A DNA stretch of 64,000 nucleotides from Pontibacter coccineus. Lineage in GTDB: Bacteria; Bacteroidota; Bacteroidia; Cytophagales; Hymenobacteraceae. Location: NCBI RefSeq assembly GCF_030546575.1, contig NZ_JAUOTN010000002.1:372001-436000 (forward strand), given 5' to 3'. Position numbers and translations under genes: made by a program. Shown here one piece after another: positions 26,911-35,327 of this stretch. Every line of letters begins with the position of its first letter. The first letter of the stretch is position 1. The notes beneath the pieces are model-generated. The model saw nothing but the letters and a program-made list of their open reading frames with translations. It searched no databases and was not told the DNA's origin.

Positions 26911-27386
26911 TACAAACTCCAAAACGGATAATCCGGCTTGGCTAGCAGGTAGACGGTATAGGTGAGTACCAGGCCAAAGACGATGTGTGCAAAAACGAGT
27001 GTGGACAGGTATGAGCGGAGTGCTATGATAGGTGGTCTGGGATGCACCATGAACAACAGATACCACAAGAACATTGCGATCAGGCCATGCGCTAGCCCGA
27101 AAAGGAATCCCCACGAGGCATTGATAAGCCCTACTTCAGAATGCCACAGCGCGATGTAAAAGAGTGCAAAAATAATCCCGACCATGTAGTGCGCCACGGT
27201 GCCGTATACCTTGGTGTTGGTCGCTTCTGAGAGCGACCCATCGGGTTGGGTACGGTTCATGAGCATGGTGCCCAGTATCCGGGTTACTTTCATAACACGG
27301 TGCGTCACATACGAGAGCAGGTATAGGAAGGCAGTCATGGCGGCGGTGGCGGCAAGGCCACCTATTACAGCGTAGAGAAGTTTCAT
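26907..27386 (-). CDS. Four-helix membrane protein of unknown function
   Basis: About 159 residues from the preferred start MKLLYAVIGG (27386); an ATG 48 bp upstream adds a polar tail. Four hydrophobic segments are visible: LLYAVIGGLAATAAMTAFLYLLSYV, YMVGIIFALFYIALW, WGFLFGLAHGLIAMFLWYLLF and FAHIVFGLVLTYTVYLLA. Conserved-looking His residues lie in AHYMVG, AHGLIA and AHIVFG. I do not recognise a named family. It lies downstream of a UbiA prenyltransferase on the same strand, 68 bp away, so it may be co-transcribed. Confidence 0.75.
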   Translation of the reverse strand: MKLLYAVIGGLAATAAMTAFLYLLSYVTHRVMKVTRILGTMLMNRTQPDGSLSEATNTKVYGTVAHYMVGIIFALFYIALWHSEVGLINASWGFLFGLAHGLIAMFLWYLLFMVHPRPPIIALRSYLSTLVFAHIVFGLVLTYTVYLLAKPDYPFWSLY

Positions 27387-27454
27387 GCGGAGACGGTTTT
27401 TGCTGTTATACGCAATCAGGCCAGGTAGTTGCAAAACGCCGTTCAGCGTGCATG

Positions 27455-28360
27455 TTAAGCGCCGGAAACGGTGCGCAGCAGGAGTATGAGGAAAAAAGCC
27501 AGGCTGATGCAGAGCGACGAGATCTTGTTCATGCGCATCGTGTTTTCAAAATTCACTTCCCCGGAATTCTGCCACGACCGCCGCATCCAGCTCAGGAAGT
27601 AAAAAGTAATGGGTGCAGTGCAAAGTAGAAATACCCCGATGCTGAGCAGTTGCCCGAACGCCAGGTATAGCCCGATCAGAAGTGCCGCTCCCAGGCTTAA
27701 CGCTATACCTGCAAACACAAATGTACCCCGTATACCTAGCAGTAAACTCAGCGTATGGTCACCCCGCTCGCTGTCCTCCTGATGTTGGTAGATTTGCGTG
27801 AGGGGATAGGAGCCACAGAGAAAGAGCGTGCTCACCAAGGCAAACCAACTATTGGGGGTTTGCAGGGTTTGCTGCATGTCCAGACCAGCTCCTACCTGTA
27901 CCATCCAAAAAGTAAAGGCCCCCTGAAACACCGTCACCACCAGCGTGCTGATGATGGGGTATTTCTTGAGCCGAACGTTCCGGTTGCTGTAAGCCTTGGA
28001 AACCAGCAGGTAGAGCGCCACTAGCAGGGCAAACAGCGGTGAAAGTAAGAAGCCAAACAGCAAGGCCAATACATCAAAAAGCAGCACCAGGTGGAATAAT
28101 TCCTGCGTGACTTTGGGTGGGCGGCGGAGTCCGCCGATGCTGCCTTCATCGCGATCGTGGTAGGAGTTGTAGCCATTGCTGGCCGGGTATACGAGTACGT
28201 GCAGAATCAGGAACACAGCCACTGCACGCCACCAGGTATAGCCGTCGGCCACGCTAAGCGCAAACCAGTACACCGGCATCAGGTATACCGAAAACGGAAT
28301 CCGCATCAGCGTCAGGGCGCTGCCGTATTTTCCGATAACAGGTATAGCGACTGGTTTCAA
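27455..28360 (-). CDS. UbiA-family prenyltransferase
   Basis: 301-residue integral-membrane enzyme with about eight TM helices. Aspartate-rich motif 1 is recognisable as NGYNSYHDRDEG near residue 65 and motif 2 as YQHQEDSERGDHTLS near residue 195, both needed for prenyl-diphosphate/Mg binding. It would attach an isoprenoid chain to an aromatic or other acceptor (quinone, heme, chlorophyll and archaeal lipids are family examples); the acceptor is not determinable here. Its upstream neighbour on the same strand is a membrane-tethered methyltransferase, so a prenylation-methylation pair is a plausible inference. Confidence 0.9.
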   Translation of the reverse strand: MKPVAIPVIGKYGSALTLMRIPFSVYLMPVYWFALSVADGYTWWRAVAVFLILHVLVYPASNGYNSYHDRDEGSIGGLRRPPKVTQELFHLVLLFDVLALLFGFLLSPLFALLVALYLLVSKAYSNRNVRLKKYPIISTLVVTVFQGAFTFWMVQVGAGLDMQQTLQTPNSWFALVSTLFLCGSYPLTQIYQHQEDSERGDHTLSLLLGIRGTFVFAGIALSLGAALLIGLYLAFGQLLSIGVFLLCTAPITFYFLSWMRRSWQNSGEVNFENTMRMNKISSLCISLAFFLILLLRTVSGA

Positions 28361-28374
28361 GGTGTTATTTGCTT

Positions 28375-28535
28375 AATGGCTAAATTGTTAAATGGTTGGT
28401 CTGTAATTTATCTCAACTCTCAAATTTTGTGAGATCTATAACAGGTCTTGGTCTGCTTCTTATCTAGTGCTGATTTTTACTCATACCTCAACAAACAATT
28501 ATCAACCAACGATCAGCAACCATTAATCATCAATC
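28375..28535. repeat. Simple-sequence repeat between UbiA and methyltransferase genes
   Basis: AATTGTTAAATGGTTGG words at 28383-28401 are mirrored by degenerate CAACCAACGATCAGCAACCATT words at about 28502-28525. Pairing is imperfect, but the layout is like the other flanking repeats. Confidence 0.45.
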
Positions 28536-29345
28536 CTCAGGATACCCCAGCAGATAAATGACCTGCTGGCCTGGTCCGCTTCCTACAATGCCCCTGCGCC
28601 AGGTATAGCCGGGCGGTGTATGGACGCGGGCCAACAACTCGTCGAGCATCCGGGGATTGTAAAGCCTGAACAGCGACACCAAGCCATCCCACATGATACC
28701 GAGCGGAATAATGGGTATCAGGTACGTAAACAGGAGCCGGCTCAGTTTGAAAGGCCGGATAAAAGGCGTTACCAGCAGGATTATGATCGGGAAGGTGAGC
28801 AGGAAAATAATCAGCTCCGTCCAGGTTTTGCCACCTCCTTCAAAGATGCCGATGGGCGCCCTCTGATCGGCGGCATTCTGCAGAATGGCCACCGCCTGTT
28901 CTGGCCGGAAGTGGTGAAAGGATGAGAAGATGGTACGCACGCCTTGTACCTGCGGTGGTACTTTGGTGGCATCGACGGGAGAGGCAATAAAGTCGATCAG
29001 TCCTCCGGACTCGGCTTGCAGGTACTCGTAGGCGCCCAGGTTGGGGTACCGGTCCGATAAGGTGACGCGCACAGGCTCGCCCATGCGTTGGCTCAGCGCT
29101 TGGCGTATACCTGCTATGCCGCCGCCGGCGCCCGAGCAAAGGTCGGTGAAGTGGGTTTGGCCGCTGCGATGGAGCAGCTCTTCCAGCAAAGGTATAGCCG
29201 GTCCGTAGGCGCCGAGCTTCGAGATCATGAAGCGCAGGAAATCGAGCATGCCTTGGCGGAAGATGTGCGGAAACCAGGGCTGGTCTTCTAACTCGAAGAG
29301 GTGCAGGCGGAAGTTCAAGGGCAGCAGCGATTGTTTTGTTCGCAT
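28530..29345 (-). CDS. SAM-dependent methyltransferase-like protein with C-terminal membrane segments
   Basis: 271 residues. The N-terminal half is a Rossmann methyltransferase: HFTDLCSGAGGGIAGIRQAL (motif I, about 67-86), VRVTLSDRYPN (acidic end of strand 2), then FSSFHHFRPEQAVAIL. The C-terminal half contains two long hydrophobic stretches, WTELIIFLLTFPIIILLVTPF and LLFTYLIPIIPLGIMWDGLVSLF, so the enzyme is membrane-anchored and probably acts on a lipid. Upstream and co-directional with the UbiA prenyltransferase. The substrate is unknown. Confidence 0.82.
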   Translation of the reverse strand: MRTKQSLLPLNFRLHLFELEDQPWFPHIFRQGMLDFLRFMISKLGAYGPAIPLLEELLHRSGQTHFTDLCSGAGGGIAGIRQALSQRMGEPVRVTLSDRYPNLGAYEYLQAESGGLIDFIASPVDATKVPPQVQGVRTIFSSFHHFRPEQAVAILQNAADQRAPIGIFEGGGKTWTELIIFLLTFPIIILLVTPFIRPFKLSRLLFTYLIPIIPLGIMWDGLVSLFRLYNPRMLDELLARVHTPPGYTWRRGIVGSGPGQQVIYLLGYPED

Positions 29346-29369
29346 ACTGCCCTCTGCCTGTAAAGGTTG

Positions 29370-29831
29370 CTACGGTAGCGTTGTGCCGCGCTGGCTCATC
29401 CAGGGGTGCAGCTCCATGATCAGCTTACCGGCTTTTACGGCCGGGTCTGCCTCGGTCAGTGCCTTCGCCTCCTCCAGAGTAGCGACGTCAAAAATGAAGA
29501 TACCACGCAACTCGCCATTGTCCAGAAACGGACCGGCCATCACCAGTTTGCCATCGGCAGCCATCTTCCGGATATGCGCCATGTGCCCACGCTGGATGCT
29601 GTTTACCTCGGCTGTGTCGGTGGGTTGGTAAGGGCCTTTTTTGAGCAGGGCTATGTAGTAGGTCTTCATCTGGCTCATGTCCATCTCACCAGACTTCTTA
29701 GGAGCTTCCTGCGCTGTAGCAGCCGGCGCTTTTTTAGCAGCAGGCTTCGCTTTGGACTGGGCCTGAGCGCCTACTGTGCAGCAAAGGCCGAGAGCCAGGG
29801 CTATACCTGTGGTTTGTAGCAGTTTTTTCAT
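29370..29831 (-). CDS. Secreted YciI-like protein
   Basis: About 153 residues from MKKLLQTTG (29831). An upstream ATG at 29855 overlaps the preceding stop codon as ATGA and would allow translational coupling, but it gives a worse signal peptide. Signal peptide to VGAQAQ, an Ala/Lys-rich linker, then a YCII-related dimeric alpha/beta domain (KTYYIALLKKGP, HMAHIRKMAADGKLVMAGPF, GIFIFDVATLEEAKALTEADP). The family has a conserved His-Asp pair but no generally established reaction. Directly downstream of the hypothetical gene at 29852. Confidence 0.85.
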   Translation of the reverse strand: MKKLLQTTGIALALGLCCTVGAQAQSKAKPAAKKAPAATAQEAPKKSGEMDMSQMKTYYIALLKKGPYQPTDTAEVNSIQRGHMAHIRKMAADGKLVMAGPFLDNGELRGIFIFDVATLEEAKALTEADPAVKAGKLIMELHPWMSQRGTTLP

Positions 29832-29851
29832 AAGCGTAAAGGTATAGAAAC

Positions 29852-30364
29852 TCATTGACGTGCAACAACTCCCGTAGCACCAGCTCCGATGCTAAAGCTG
29901 TCGCCAGCGTTGCTGAACAGCTGCCAGTATTCCTCCTGCGGCTTACCCAAATCAGGCACTAAGATCAGGCGGTCACCGTTCACGAAAGTCAGGGCAATAC
30001 CGTACGCATCTCTTACTTCGGCGCTCTCTACTGCCAGGGCCTGGCTGCTGATCACCAGCCCCTGCAGGTGCTGGTCGCGGAGGTTGGCACCGGGCACTTT
30101 CCAGTCGAATTTGGGGGAGGGGAGGCCGGGCTCGCGCTTGCGCATGAACACCTCGCTGTGCTTGATGGTGCTGCCGTCAGCCAGCTCGAAGGTCCAGGGG
30201 CAGTTCACGGCCAGGGTATAGAAGCCTACGTCCAATATCAGTCCCTGCGGCGTGGTATAGCTGGTTTTGCCGAAGTGGAAGTACTGCACCAGTTCGCTGC
30301 GGGTGGTTTTGGTCAGCGGCAGCCCCTTGATTTTATCGAACGCTGCCTGTAATTGCTCTTGCAT
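29852..30364 (-). CDS. Conserved protein of unknown function
   Basis: About 170 residues without signal peptide from MQEQLQAAF (30364). All alpha/beta with many hydrophobic strands (LILDVGFYTLAVNCPWTFEL, HLQGLVISSQALAVE, YGIALTFVNGDRLILVPD). Not recognised. Two -7-like elements lie upstream on the minus strand: TATCTTTG (30389-30396) and TAACTTTG (30409-30416). Its stop overlaps the upstream candidate start of the YciI-like gene by 4 bp, so the two form an operon. The protein looks intact and codon usage is normal for the window. Confidence 0.78.
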   Translation of the reverse strand: MQEQLQAAFDKIKGLPLTKTTRSELVQYFHFGKTSYTTPQGLILDVGFYTLAVNCPWTFELADGSTIKHSEVFMRKREPGLPSPKFDWKVPGANLRDQHLQGLVISSQALAVESAEVRDAYGIALTFVNGDRLILVPDLGKPQEEYWQLFSNAGDSFSIGAGATGVVARQ

Positions 30365-30482
30365 GGGTGTATGGGTAATGCTATGTGGCAAAGATAGGCA
30401 GGGGCTGCCAAAGTTATCACAGCTTCTGCATACCGCTTGCTAAGTTTTATGCGTTTCTGAGAAAGTATTTGCACACAAAAGG

Positions 30483-30490
30483 TATATTTG
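30483..30490 (+). promoter_or_regulatory. Candidate -7 element TATATTTG for the PBP1A gene
   Basis: An exact TAnnTTTG match lies 60 bp upstream of the penicillin-binding protein gene. The nearest TTTG (30468-30471) is only 11 bases away, too close for the usual -33 element. Confidence 0.4.
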
Positions 30491-30549
30491 CAGTAAATTA
30501 GAGAGAAGCGATCCGGAAAAATACAGGCAATTTGCCCTGATGAAATAAC

Positions 30550-32889
30550 ATGCTGCAAGAGCAAGAAAAAGAACAAGTAAAGCAACCAGTTAAAAAGAGG
30601 AGGTCGGTTTACGGCCGTATCATTGGCTATACCTGGAAGCTGTTTGTGTTGGGGCTGATGGTGGTGGTGGGCTACCTGGTGAGTGTGGAGTATAACTTCT
30701 TTTACCTCTTCGGCTCCTCCCCAAGCCTGGACAGGCTGGAAAACCCGCGTAGCGACCAGGCCTCCGAGTTATACACAGCCGACGGCCAGCTGATCGGAAA
30801 GTACTTCCGGGAAAACCGCAGCCCGGTGGGTTACAAGCAGATGTCGCCCACGCTTATCAATGCGCTGATCGCCACTGAGGACGTTCGTTTCTACGAGCAT
30901 GCAGGTATAGACCCGACAGCCATTTTCGGAGCCGTGTACGACAACCTGCGCGGCGAAAGCCGGGGCGGTAGCACCATCACGCAACAGCTGGCCAAAAACC
31001 TCTACAAGACCCGCACCGACGACTCCAAAGGCGTGCTCGGCCATATACCTGGACTGAACATCGTCATCTCCAAAACGAAGGAATGGCTTACCGCCATCAA
31101 ACTGGAGCAGCGCTATACCAAAGAAGAGATCTTGGCCATGTACCTCAACACCGTGGACTTCGGCAGTAATTCCTTCGGTATACAGGTAGCCTCCAAGACT
31201 TTCTTCAACACTTCCCCAGACAGCCTCAAGCCCGAGCAGGCCGCCGTACTGGTAGGTTTGCTCAAGGCACCGACTTATTACAGTCCGCGCTTTAACCCAG
31301 AGAACGCCACCCGCCGCCGCAACACGGTGCTGGGGCAGATGGCCAAGTACGACTACCTCACCCAGGCGCAAGCCGACTCGCTGAGCAAACTGCCGCTGGT
31401 GCTGGACTACAAAGTAGAAAACCATTACGACGGTCCGGCTACCTACTTCCGGGGGGCTGTGGCCGATTTTATGAAGGAATGGTGCAAGGAGAACGGCTAT
31501 GACCTGTACCGCGACGGTCTGAAGGTATACACCACCATCGATTCGCGCATACAGGCCCACGCCGAGGCGGCCATGGAGCAGCAGATGCGCACCCTGCAGC
31601 GCCGCTTCGACAACCACTGGAAGGGGCAGAACCCCTGGGTGGACGAGAAGAACCGTGAGATCCCGGGCTTCATAGAAGAAACCATCAAGCGCACCGACTA
31701 CTACAAGCGCCTCAAAAAGAAGCATGGCGACAACGTGGCCGCCATCAACAAAGAATTGAACACGCCGCGCGAGATGATGGTGTTCACCTGGGACAACCCG
31801 GAGCGGGAGAAAAAGATGACCATGTCGCCCCTGGACTCGCTGCGCTACTACAAGCGTTTCCTGCACGGCGGTATGATGACCATGGACCCCTTCTCCGGCG
31901 AGATCAAGGCCTGGGTGGGCGGTATCAACTACAAGTACTTTAAGTTCGACCACGTGAAGCAGGCGCGACGCCAGCCAGGCTCCACCTTTAAGCCGTTCGT
32001 ATACGTGGCAGCCATCGACAACGGCTACTCGCCTTGCGACAAGATCGTGGACACGCGCATCACCATCAATTACGTGGAGAAAGGCGAGAAAAAAAGCTGG
32101 TCGCCCAACAATGCCGACTGGCAGTATACCGGAGCCCCGATGACGCTGCGCCGGGGTATGGGTAAATCGGTAAACTCTGTCACCGCACAGCTTACCGAAC
32201 TGGTTGGCTGGGAAACTGTGGTGGACTACGCCAACAAGCTGGGCATCACCAGCCCGTTGGATAAGGTGCCCTCCATTGGCCTGGGCCCAAGTGATGTGTC
32301 TGTTTACGATATGGTGGGTGCCTACAGCACGTTCCCGAACCATGGTTTCCACACCGCACCGCGTTTCATCACCCGCATCGAAGACCGCGAAGGCAACCTG
32401 ATCGAGCAGTTTGTGCCGGAGCAGAAGAAAGTGCTGAGCGAAGAAACCGCCTTCCTGATGATGCATATGCTCAAGGGAGGTATAGAGGAGCCGGGCGGTA
32501 CCTCGCAGGCGCTGTGGGAATACGACCTCTGGAAGGGCAACGAGATTGGCGGCAAAACCGGCACCACCTCCAACCACTCCGACGGTTGGTTTATGGGCGT
32601 GACCAAAGACCTGGTAACCGGTGTGTGGGTGGGCGGCGAGGACCGCAGCATTCACTTCCGTACCTCCAGCCTGGGCGAAGGCTCCAAGACAGCACTGCCA
32701 GTATACGGCCTCTTCATGGAGCGCATTTACGAAGACAAGGAGCTGGGTTATACCATGGGCCGTTTTCCTAAACCAACTGTCAAGATCAACAAGAAGTACA
32801 ACTGCACCACCGTGCTGCCCAAAGCTGAACCAGACTCTATTTTCTTCGACCTGAATTTTGAAATCCCTGAGTTGATCGATACCTTTTAA
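30550..32889 (+). CDS. mrcA: Class A penicillin-binding protein 1A
   Basis: 779-residue bifunctional peptidoglycan synthase in the inner membrane: one N-terminal TM helix (residues about 27-48, IGYTWKLFVLGLMVVVGYLV). The GT51 transglycosylase domain carries ATEDVRFYEHAGIDPTAI and RGGSTITQQLAKNLY. The transpeptidase has SxxK as STFKP in RRQPGSTFKPFVYVAA, SxN as GKSVNSVTAQ, and KTG as GGKTGTTSNHSDGW. Length and order are typical of PBP1A. Monocistronic, closed by a terminator hairpin. Confidence 0.97.
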   Translation: MLQEQEKEQVKQPVKKRRSVYGRIIGYTWKLFVLGLMVVVGYLVSVEYNFFYLFGSSPSLDRLENPRSDQASELYTADGQLIGKYFRENRSPVGYKQMSPTLINALIATEDVRFYEHAGIDPTAIFGAVYDNLRGESRGGSTITQQLAKNLYKTRTDDSKGVLGHIPGLNIVISKTKEWLTAIKLEQRYTKEEILAMYLNTVDFGSNSFGIQVASKTFFNTSPDSLKPEQAAVLVGLLKAPTYYSPRFNPENATRRRNTVLGQMAKYDYLTQAQADSLSKLPLVLDYKVENHYDGPATYFRGAVADFMKEWCKENGYDLYRDGLKVYTTIDSRIQAHAEAAMEQQMRTLQRRFDNHWKGQNPWVDEKNREIPGFIEETIKRTDYYKRLKKKHGDNVAAINKELNTPREMMVFTWDNPEREKKMTMSPLDSLRYYKRFLHGGMMTMDPFSGEIKAWVGGINYKYFKFDHVKQARRQPGSTFKPFVYVAAIDNGYSPCDKIVDTRITINYVEKGEKKSWSPNNADWQYTGAPMTLRRGMGKSVNSVTAQLTELVGWETVVDYANKLGITSPLDKVPSIGLGPSDVSVYDMVGAYSTFPNHGFHTAPRFITRIEDREGNLIEQFVPEQKKVLSEETAFLMMHMLKGGIEEPGGTSQALWEYDLWKGNEIGGKTGTTSNHSDGWFMGVTKDLVTGVWVGGEDRSIHFRTSSLGEGSKTALPVYGLFMERIYEDKELGYTMGRFPKPTVKINKKYNCTTVLPKAEPDSIFFDLNFEIPELIDTF

Positions 32890-32907
32890 GCTATACCTTA
32901 ACCATTG

Positions 32908-32951
32908 AAAACAGCAGCGCCGACTATACTGATAGCCGGCGCTGCTGTTTT
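32908..32951. terminator. Bidirectional terminator
   Basis: AAAACAGCAGCGCCG (32908-32922) pairs with 32937-32951; the loop can add a CTAT/ATAG mini-stem. TATACCTTA (32892-32900) and TAAGGTATA (32951-32959) form an outer stem. It lies between convergent PBP1A and epimerase genes. Confidence 0.85.
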
Positions 32952-32996
32952 AAGGTATATGCTGTAGGTGACTGCAAACAAGCAGGTATAGGGGAA

Positions 32997-33920
32997 TCAG
33001 CTTTTGTCTTTGCTTCTGCTGTAGAAGGACTCCAGCGCCTCGTCCAGGTAATTGTACTCGAAGGTGAAGCCGGTCTGCAGCACTTTGTTGGCGCTCACAC
33101 GCTGTCCGCTCAGCACGACATCGCTCATCTCGCCAAGCATCAGGTTAAGGGCAAAAGAAGGGACTTTAGGCAACACTAATGGCTTGTTCATAGCCTCGGC
33201 CAGCGCTTCTGTAAACTCCTGGTTGGTGACAGGGTGAGGAGCCACGGCGTTGTAAACGCCCACAAATTGGGTGTCTTCAATAGCCCGCGTATAGAGGCGG
33301 CACAGGTCGTCGATGTGGATCCAGGACATGTACTGTTTGCCACTGCCAAGTGGAGCACCCGCCATCAGCTTGATCGGCCGGGCTATTTGCGGCAGAGCAC
33401 CTCCTTTTTCGCTCAGCGCTATACCTGTCCGCAGGATGACGGTACGTATACCCAGGTCTTTGACCTGCCAGACAGCCGCTTCCCAGGCTTTGCATACCTC
33501 GGCCATAAAGTCTTCGCCGTAACTGCTCTCCTCAGACATCAGCAGGTCACCTGAGTTGCCATAAATGCCGATGGCAGAGGACGAGATAAAGCCTTTGACG
33601 TGGTGCTCTTGTTTGCGGAGACTGTTGAGCAGCAGCTGCGTGCTGTCTACCCGGCTGCGCAGAATCTCGCGCTTGCGTTCTTTCGTCCATTTCTCATCAG
33701 CCAGTCCGGCACCCGCCAGGTGAATGATATAGTCGGCGTAGGTGATGGCATTCTCGTCGATATAAGATTTCTCTATATCCCAGCGGAAAGTCTTGTAGTG
33801 AGAGAACTTGTCGGGCGCTCTGGACAGGTGCGCTACCTCATAGCCCTGATCGATGAGCATCTCCGAAAGACGCGTTCCGATCAGCCCTGTACCACCTGAA
33901 ATCAGTATTTTCCCAGCCAT
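32997..33920 (-). CDS. TIGR01777-family NAD(P)-dependent epimerase/dehydratase
   Basis: About 307 residues of the SDR-related TIGR01777 family (YfcH/SULA-like). The Rossmann dinucleotide motif GGTGLIGTRL lies near the N-terminus (ILISGGTGLIG), followed by HLAGAGLADEKWT, the SSSAIGIYG stretch with the catalytic Ser/Tyr region, and the family-specific MSWIHIDDLCRLY. The C-terminal DUF1731-like part ends in GFTFEYNYLDEALES. Start placed at MAGKILIS. The substrate of the family is unknown; some members are linked to cell division or plastids. Convergent with PBP1A. Confidence 0.93.
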   Translation of the reverse strand: MAGKILISGGTGLIGTRLSEMLIDQGYEVAHLSRAPDKFSHYKTFRWDIEKSYIDENAITYADYIIHLAGAGLADEKWTKERKREILRSRVDSTQLLLNSLRKQEHHVKGFISSSAIGIYGNSGDLLMSEESSYGEDFMAEVCKAWEAAVWQVKDLGIRTVILRTGIALSEKGGALPQIARPIKLMAGAPLGSGKQYMSWIHIDDLCRLYTRAIEDTQFVGVYNAVAPHPVTNQEFTEALAEAMNKPLVLPKVPSFALNLMLGEMSDVVLSGQRVSANKVLQTGFTFEYNYLDEALESFYSRSKDKS

Positions 33921-34040
33921 AAGCACTAATCGTTGTTATAAACTATATAGAAATATATCTATACGGGTAAGGACTCACTGAAAGTTGCTTTCAACGATTA
34001 AAACCGACTGGCAGCACAAAGGTTCGCTTAGGCAGCGGGC

Positions 34041-34706
34041 TTATTTCTTGCGGATGTGGTTCAGGAACTCGTTGCGGTACTGGTCCTGCTCAAACAGGCC
34101 GGAGTACTCCGCCGTGATGGTGCTGCTGCTGACGTCGTTCACGCCCCGGCTCATCACACAAAGGTGATCCGCCTCGATCAGCACGGCCACGTTCTCAGTT
34201 TGCAGCGCCTGCTTCAGTTCGTTGGCTATCTGCATGGTCATGCGCTCCTGCACCTGCGGACGGCGGGCATAGTACTGCACAATGCGGTTCAGTTTCGAGA
34301 GACCGATCACATGCTCGTTGGGCATGTAGGCGACGTGGGCTTTACCGATGATCGGCACGAAATGGTGCTCGCAGGAAGAGTACACGGTGATATCGCGCTC
34401 TACCAGCATCTGCTTGTACTTGTACTTGTTCTCAAATCGGCGGATAACCGGTTTGTTCTCGGGGTGCAGGCCACTGAAGATTTCCTGCACATACATTTTG
34501 GCAACACGCAGCGGTGTGCCTTTCAGGCTGTCGTCCGTGAGGTCGAGGCCCATGGTATGCATAATTTCGCGGAAGTGCCTTTCAATGATCACGATCTTCT
34601 CAGCGTCAGAAAGGTCAAATGCGTCAGGGCGCAGCGGCGTATCCAGAGAGCCCATCAGGTGGTCGTCTATCTCTTCCGCGTCGGTGGCCAGGTCCTGGTT
34701 ATCCAT
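34041..34706 (-). CDS. folE: GTP cyclohydrolase I
   Basis: Converts GTP to dihydroneopterin triphosphate, the first step of folate/pterin synthesis. Motifs: MGLDLTDDSLKGTPLRVAKMY, YSSCEHHFVPIIGKAHVAYMPN (zinc/GTP site with Cys and two His), IGLSKLNRIV and DHLCVMSRGV with the second zinc Cys. About 221 residues from MDNQDLA; an ATG 30 bp upstream is also in frame. It overlaps the end of the PTPS gene by 8 bp (38 bp with the longer start), so the two are translationally coupled. Likely driven by the promoter at 35186-35217. Confidence 0.97.
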   Translation of the reverse strand: MDNQDLATDAEEIDDHLMGSLDTPLRPDAFDLSDAEKIVIIERHFREIMHTMGLDLTDDSLKGTPLRVAKMYVQEIFSGLHPENKPVIRRFENKYKYKQMLVERDITVYSSCEHHFVPIIGKAHVAYMPNEHVIGLSKLNRIVQYYARRPQVQERMTMQIANELKQALQTENVAVLIEADHLCVMSRGVNDVSSSTITAEYSGLFEQDQYRNEFLNHIRKK

Positions 34707-35106
34707 TATATTCAACAAAGTTTCGTTCAGTTTCATAAAGCGTTACCGCCAATTCATATTCCCGGCTTATTTTTTCCCGCAGTCGCTCCCAGATCACCAT
34801 GGCAATGTGCTCGGCGGTAGGGTTCAGTTTCCTGAACTCCTCGGTGTCGAGGTTGAGGTTCTTGTGGTCAAACCTGTCGATCACCTCTTCTTTCACCAGC
34901 GTGCTGAGCTTTTTCATGTCATACACATACCCGGTTTCCTCGTCCACGGCGCCGGTCAGCTTCACGATGAGCTCGTAGTTGTGCCCGTGGAAGTTGGGGT
35001 TGTTGCACAGCCCGAAAACCTCCGCGTTGCGCTCATCGCTCCAGGCCGGATTGTGCAGGCGGTGTGCGGCGTTAAAGTGCTCTTTTCTGCAGATCGTTAT
35101 TTTCAT
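34699..35106 (-). CDS. 6-pyruvoyl-tetrahydropterin synthase / QueD family protein
   Basis: 135 residues of the COG0720 T-fold family, acting on dihydroneopterin triphosphate made by FolE. Zinc site: His in NAAHRLHNP, plus the HGH of NFHGHNYELIV; catalytic Cys is the C of FGLCNNPNFHGH, spaced C-x5-HGH. To my knowledge C-x5-HGH is the pattern of PTPS-II enzymes (biopterin pathway), whereas QueD of queuosine synthesis has C-x3-HGH. The C-terminal catalytic Glu is present (LYETERNFVEY). First gene of a two-gene operon with folE. Confidence 0.93.
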   Translation of the reverse strand: MKITICRKEHFNAAHRLHNPAWSDERNAEVFGLCNNPNFHGHNYELIVKLTGAVDEETGYVYDMKKLSTLVKEEVIDRFDHKNLNLDTEEFRKLNPTAEHIAMVIWERLREKISREYELAVTLYETERNFVEYNG

Positions 35107-35185
35107 TGCGGTTCCAACAGGCGGGCCTGTGTTATTGTTCGCGTACGTGAAAAATTCACATTAAGCTAGCCGGGCTGTAAACCTA

Positions 35186-35217
35186 CAAAGTTAAGGTTCG
35201 TGGCCCCTAAACCCAAA
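35186..35217 (-). promoter_or_regulatory. Bacteroidota-type promoter of the PTPS-folE operon
   Basis: On the minus strand TTTG (35214-35217) and TAACTTTG (35186-35193) are separated by 20 bases, an almost ideal fit to the -33/-7 consensus. The PTPS start codon is about 80 bp downstream. Confidence 0.7.
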
Positions 35218-35327
35218 CAGAACGGTCGGTAAATTAATACTGCACCTTATATCTGAAATCTGCTATGGATTAGCTATTTTCGTAGGTATACGATTGTTCC
35301 TGTCAAATCATTATTTCTAAGTAGAGT

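Noticed and set aside
27181..27210. GGTATA motif as a promoter element
   Set aside because: Most copies are inside genes and in either orientation, without the TAnnTTTG/TTTG spacing, so a promoter role does not explain the motif.
30769..32655. 628-residue open frame antisense to PBP1A
   Set aside because: The plus strand encodes a complete PBP1A with all motifs. The antisense frame is His/Val-rich without domains, a typical shadow of GC-rich coding.
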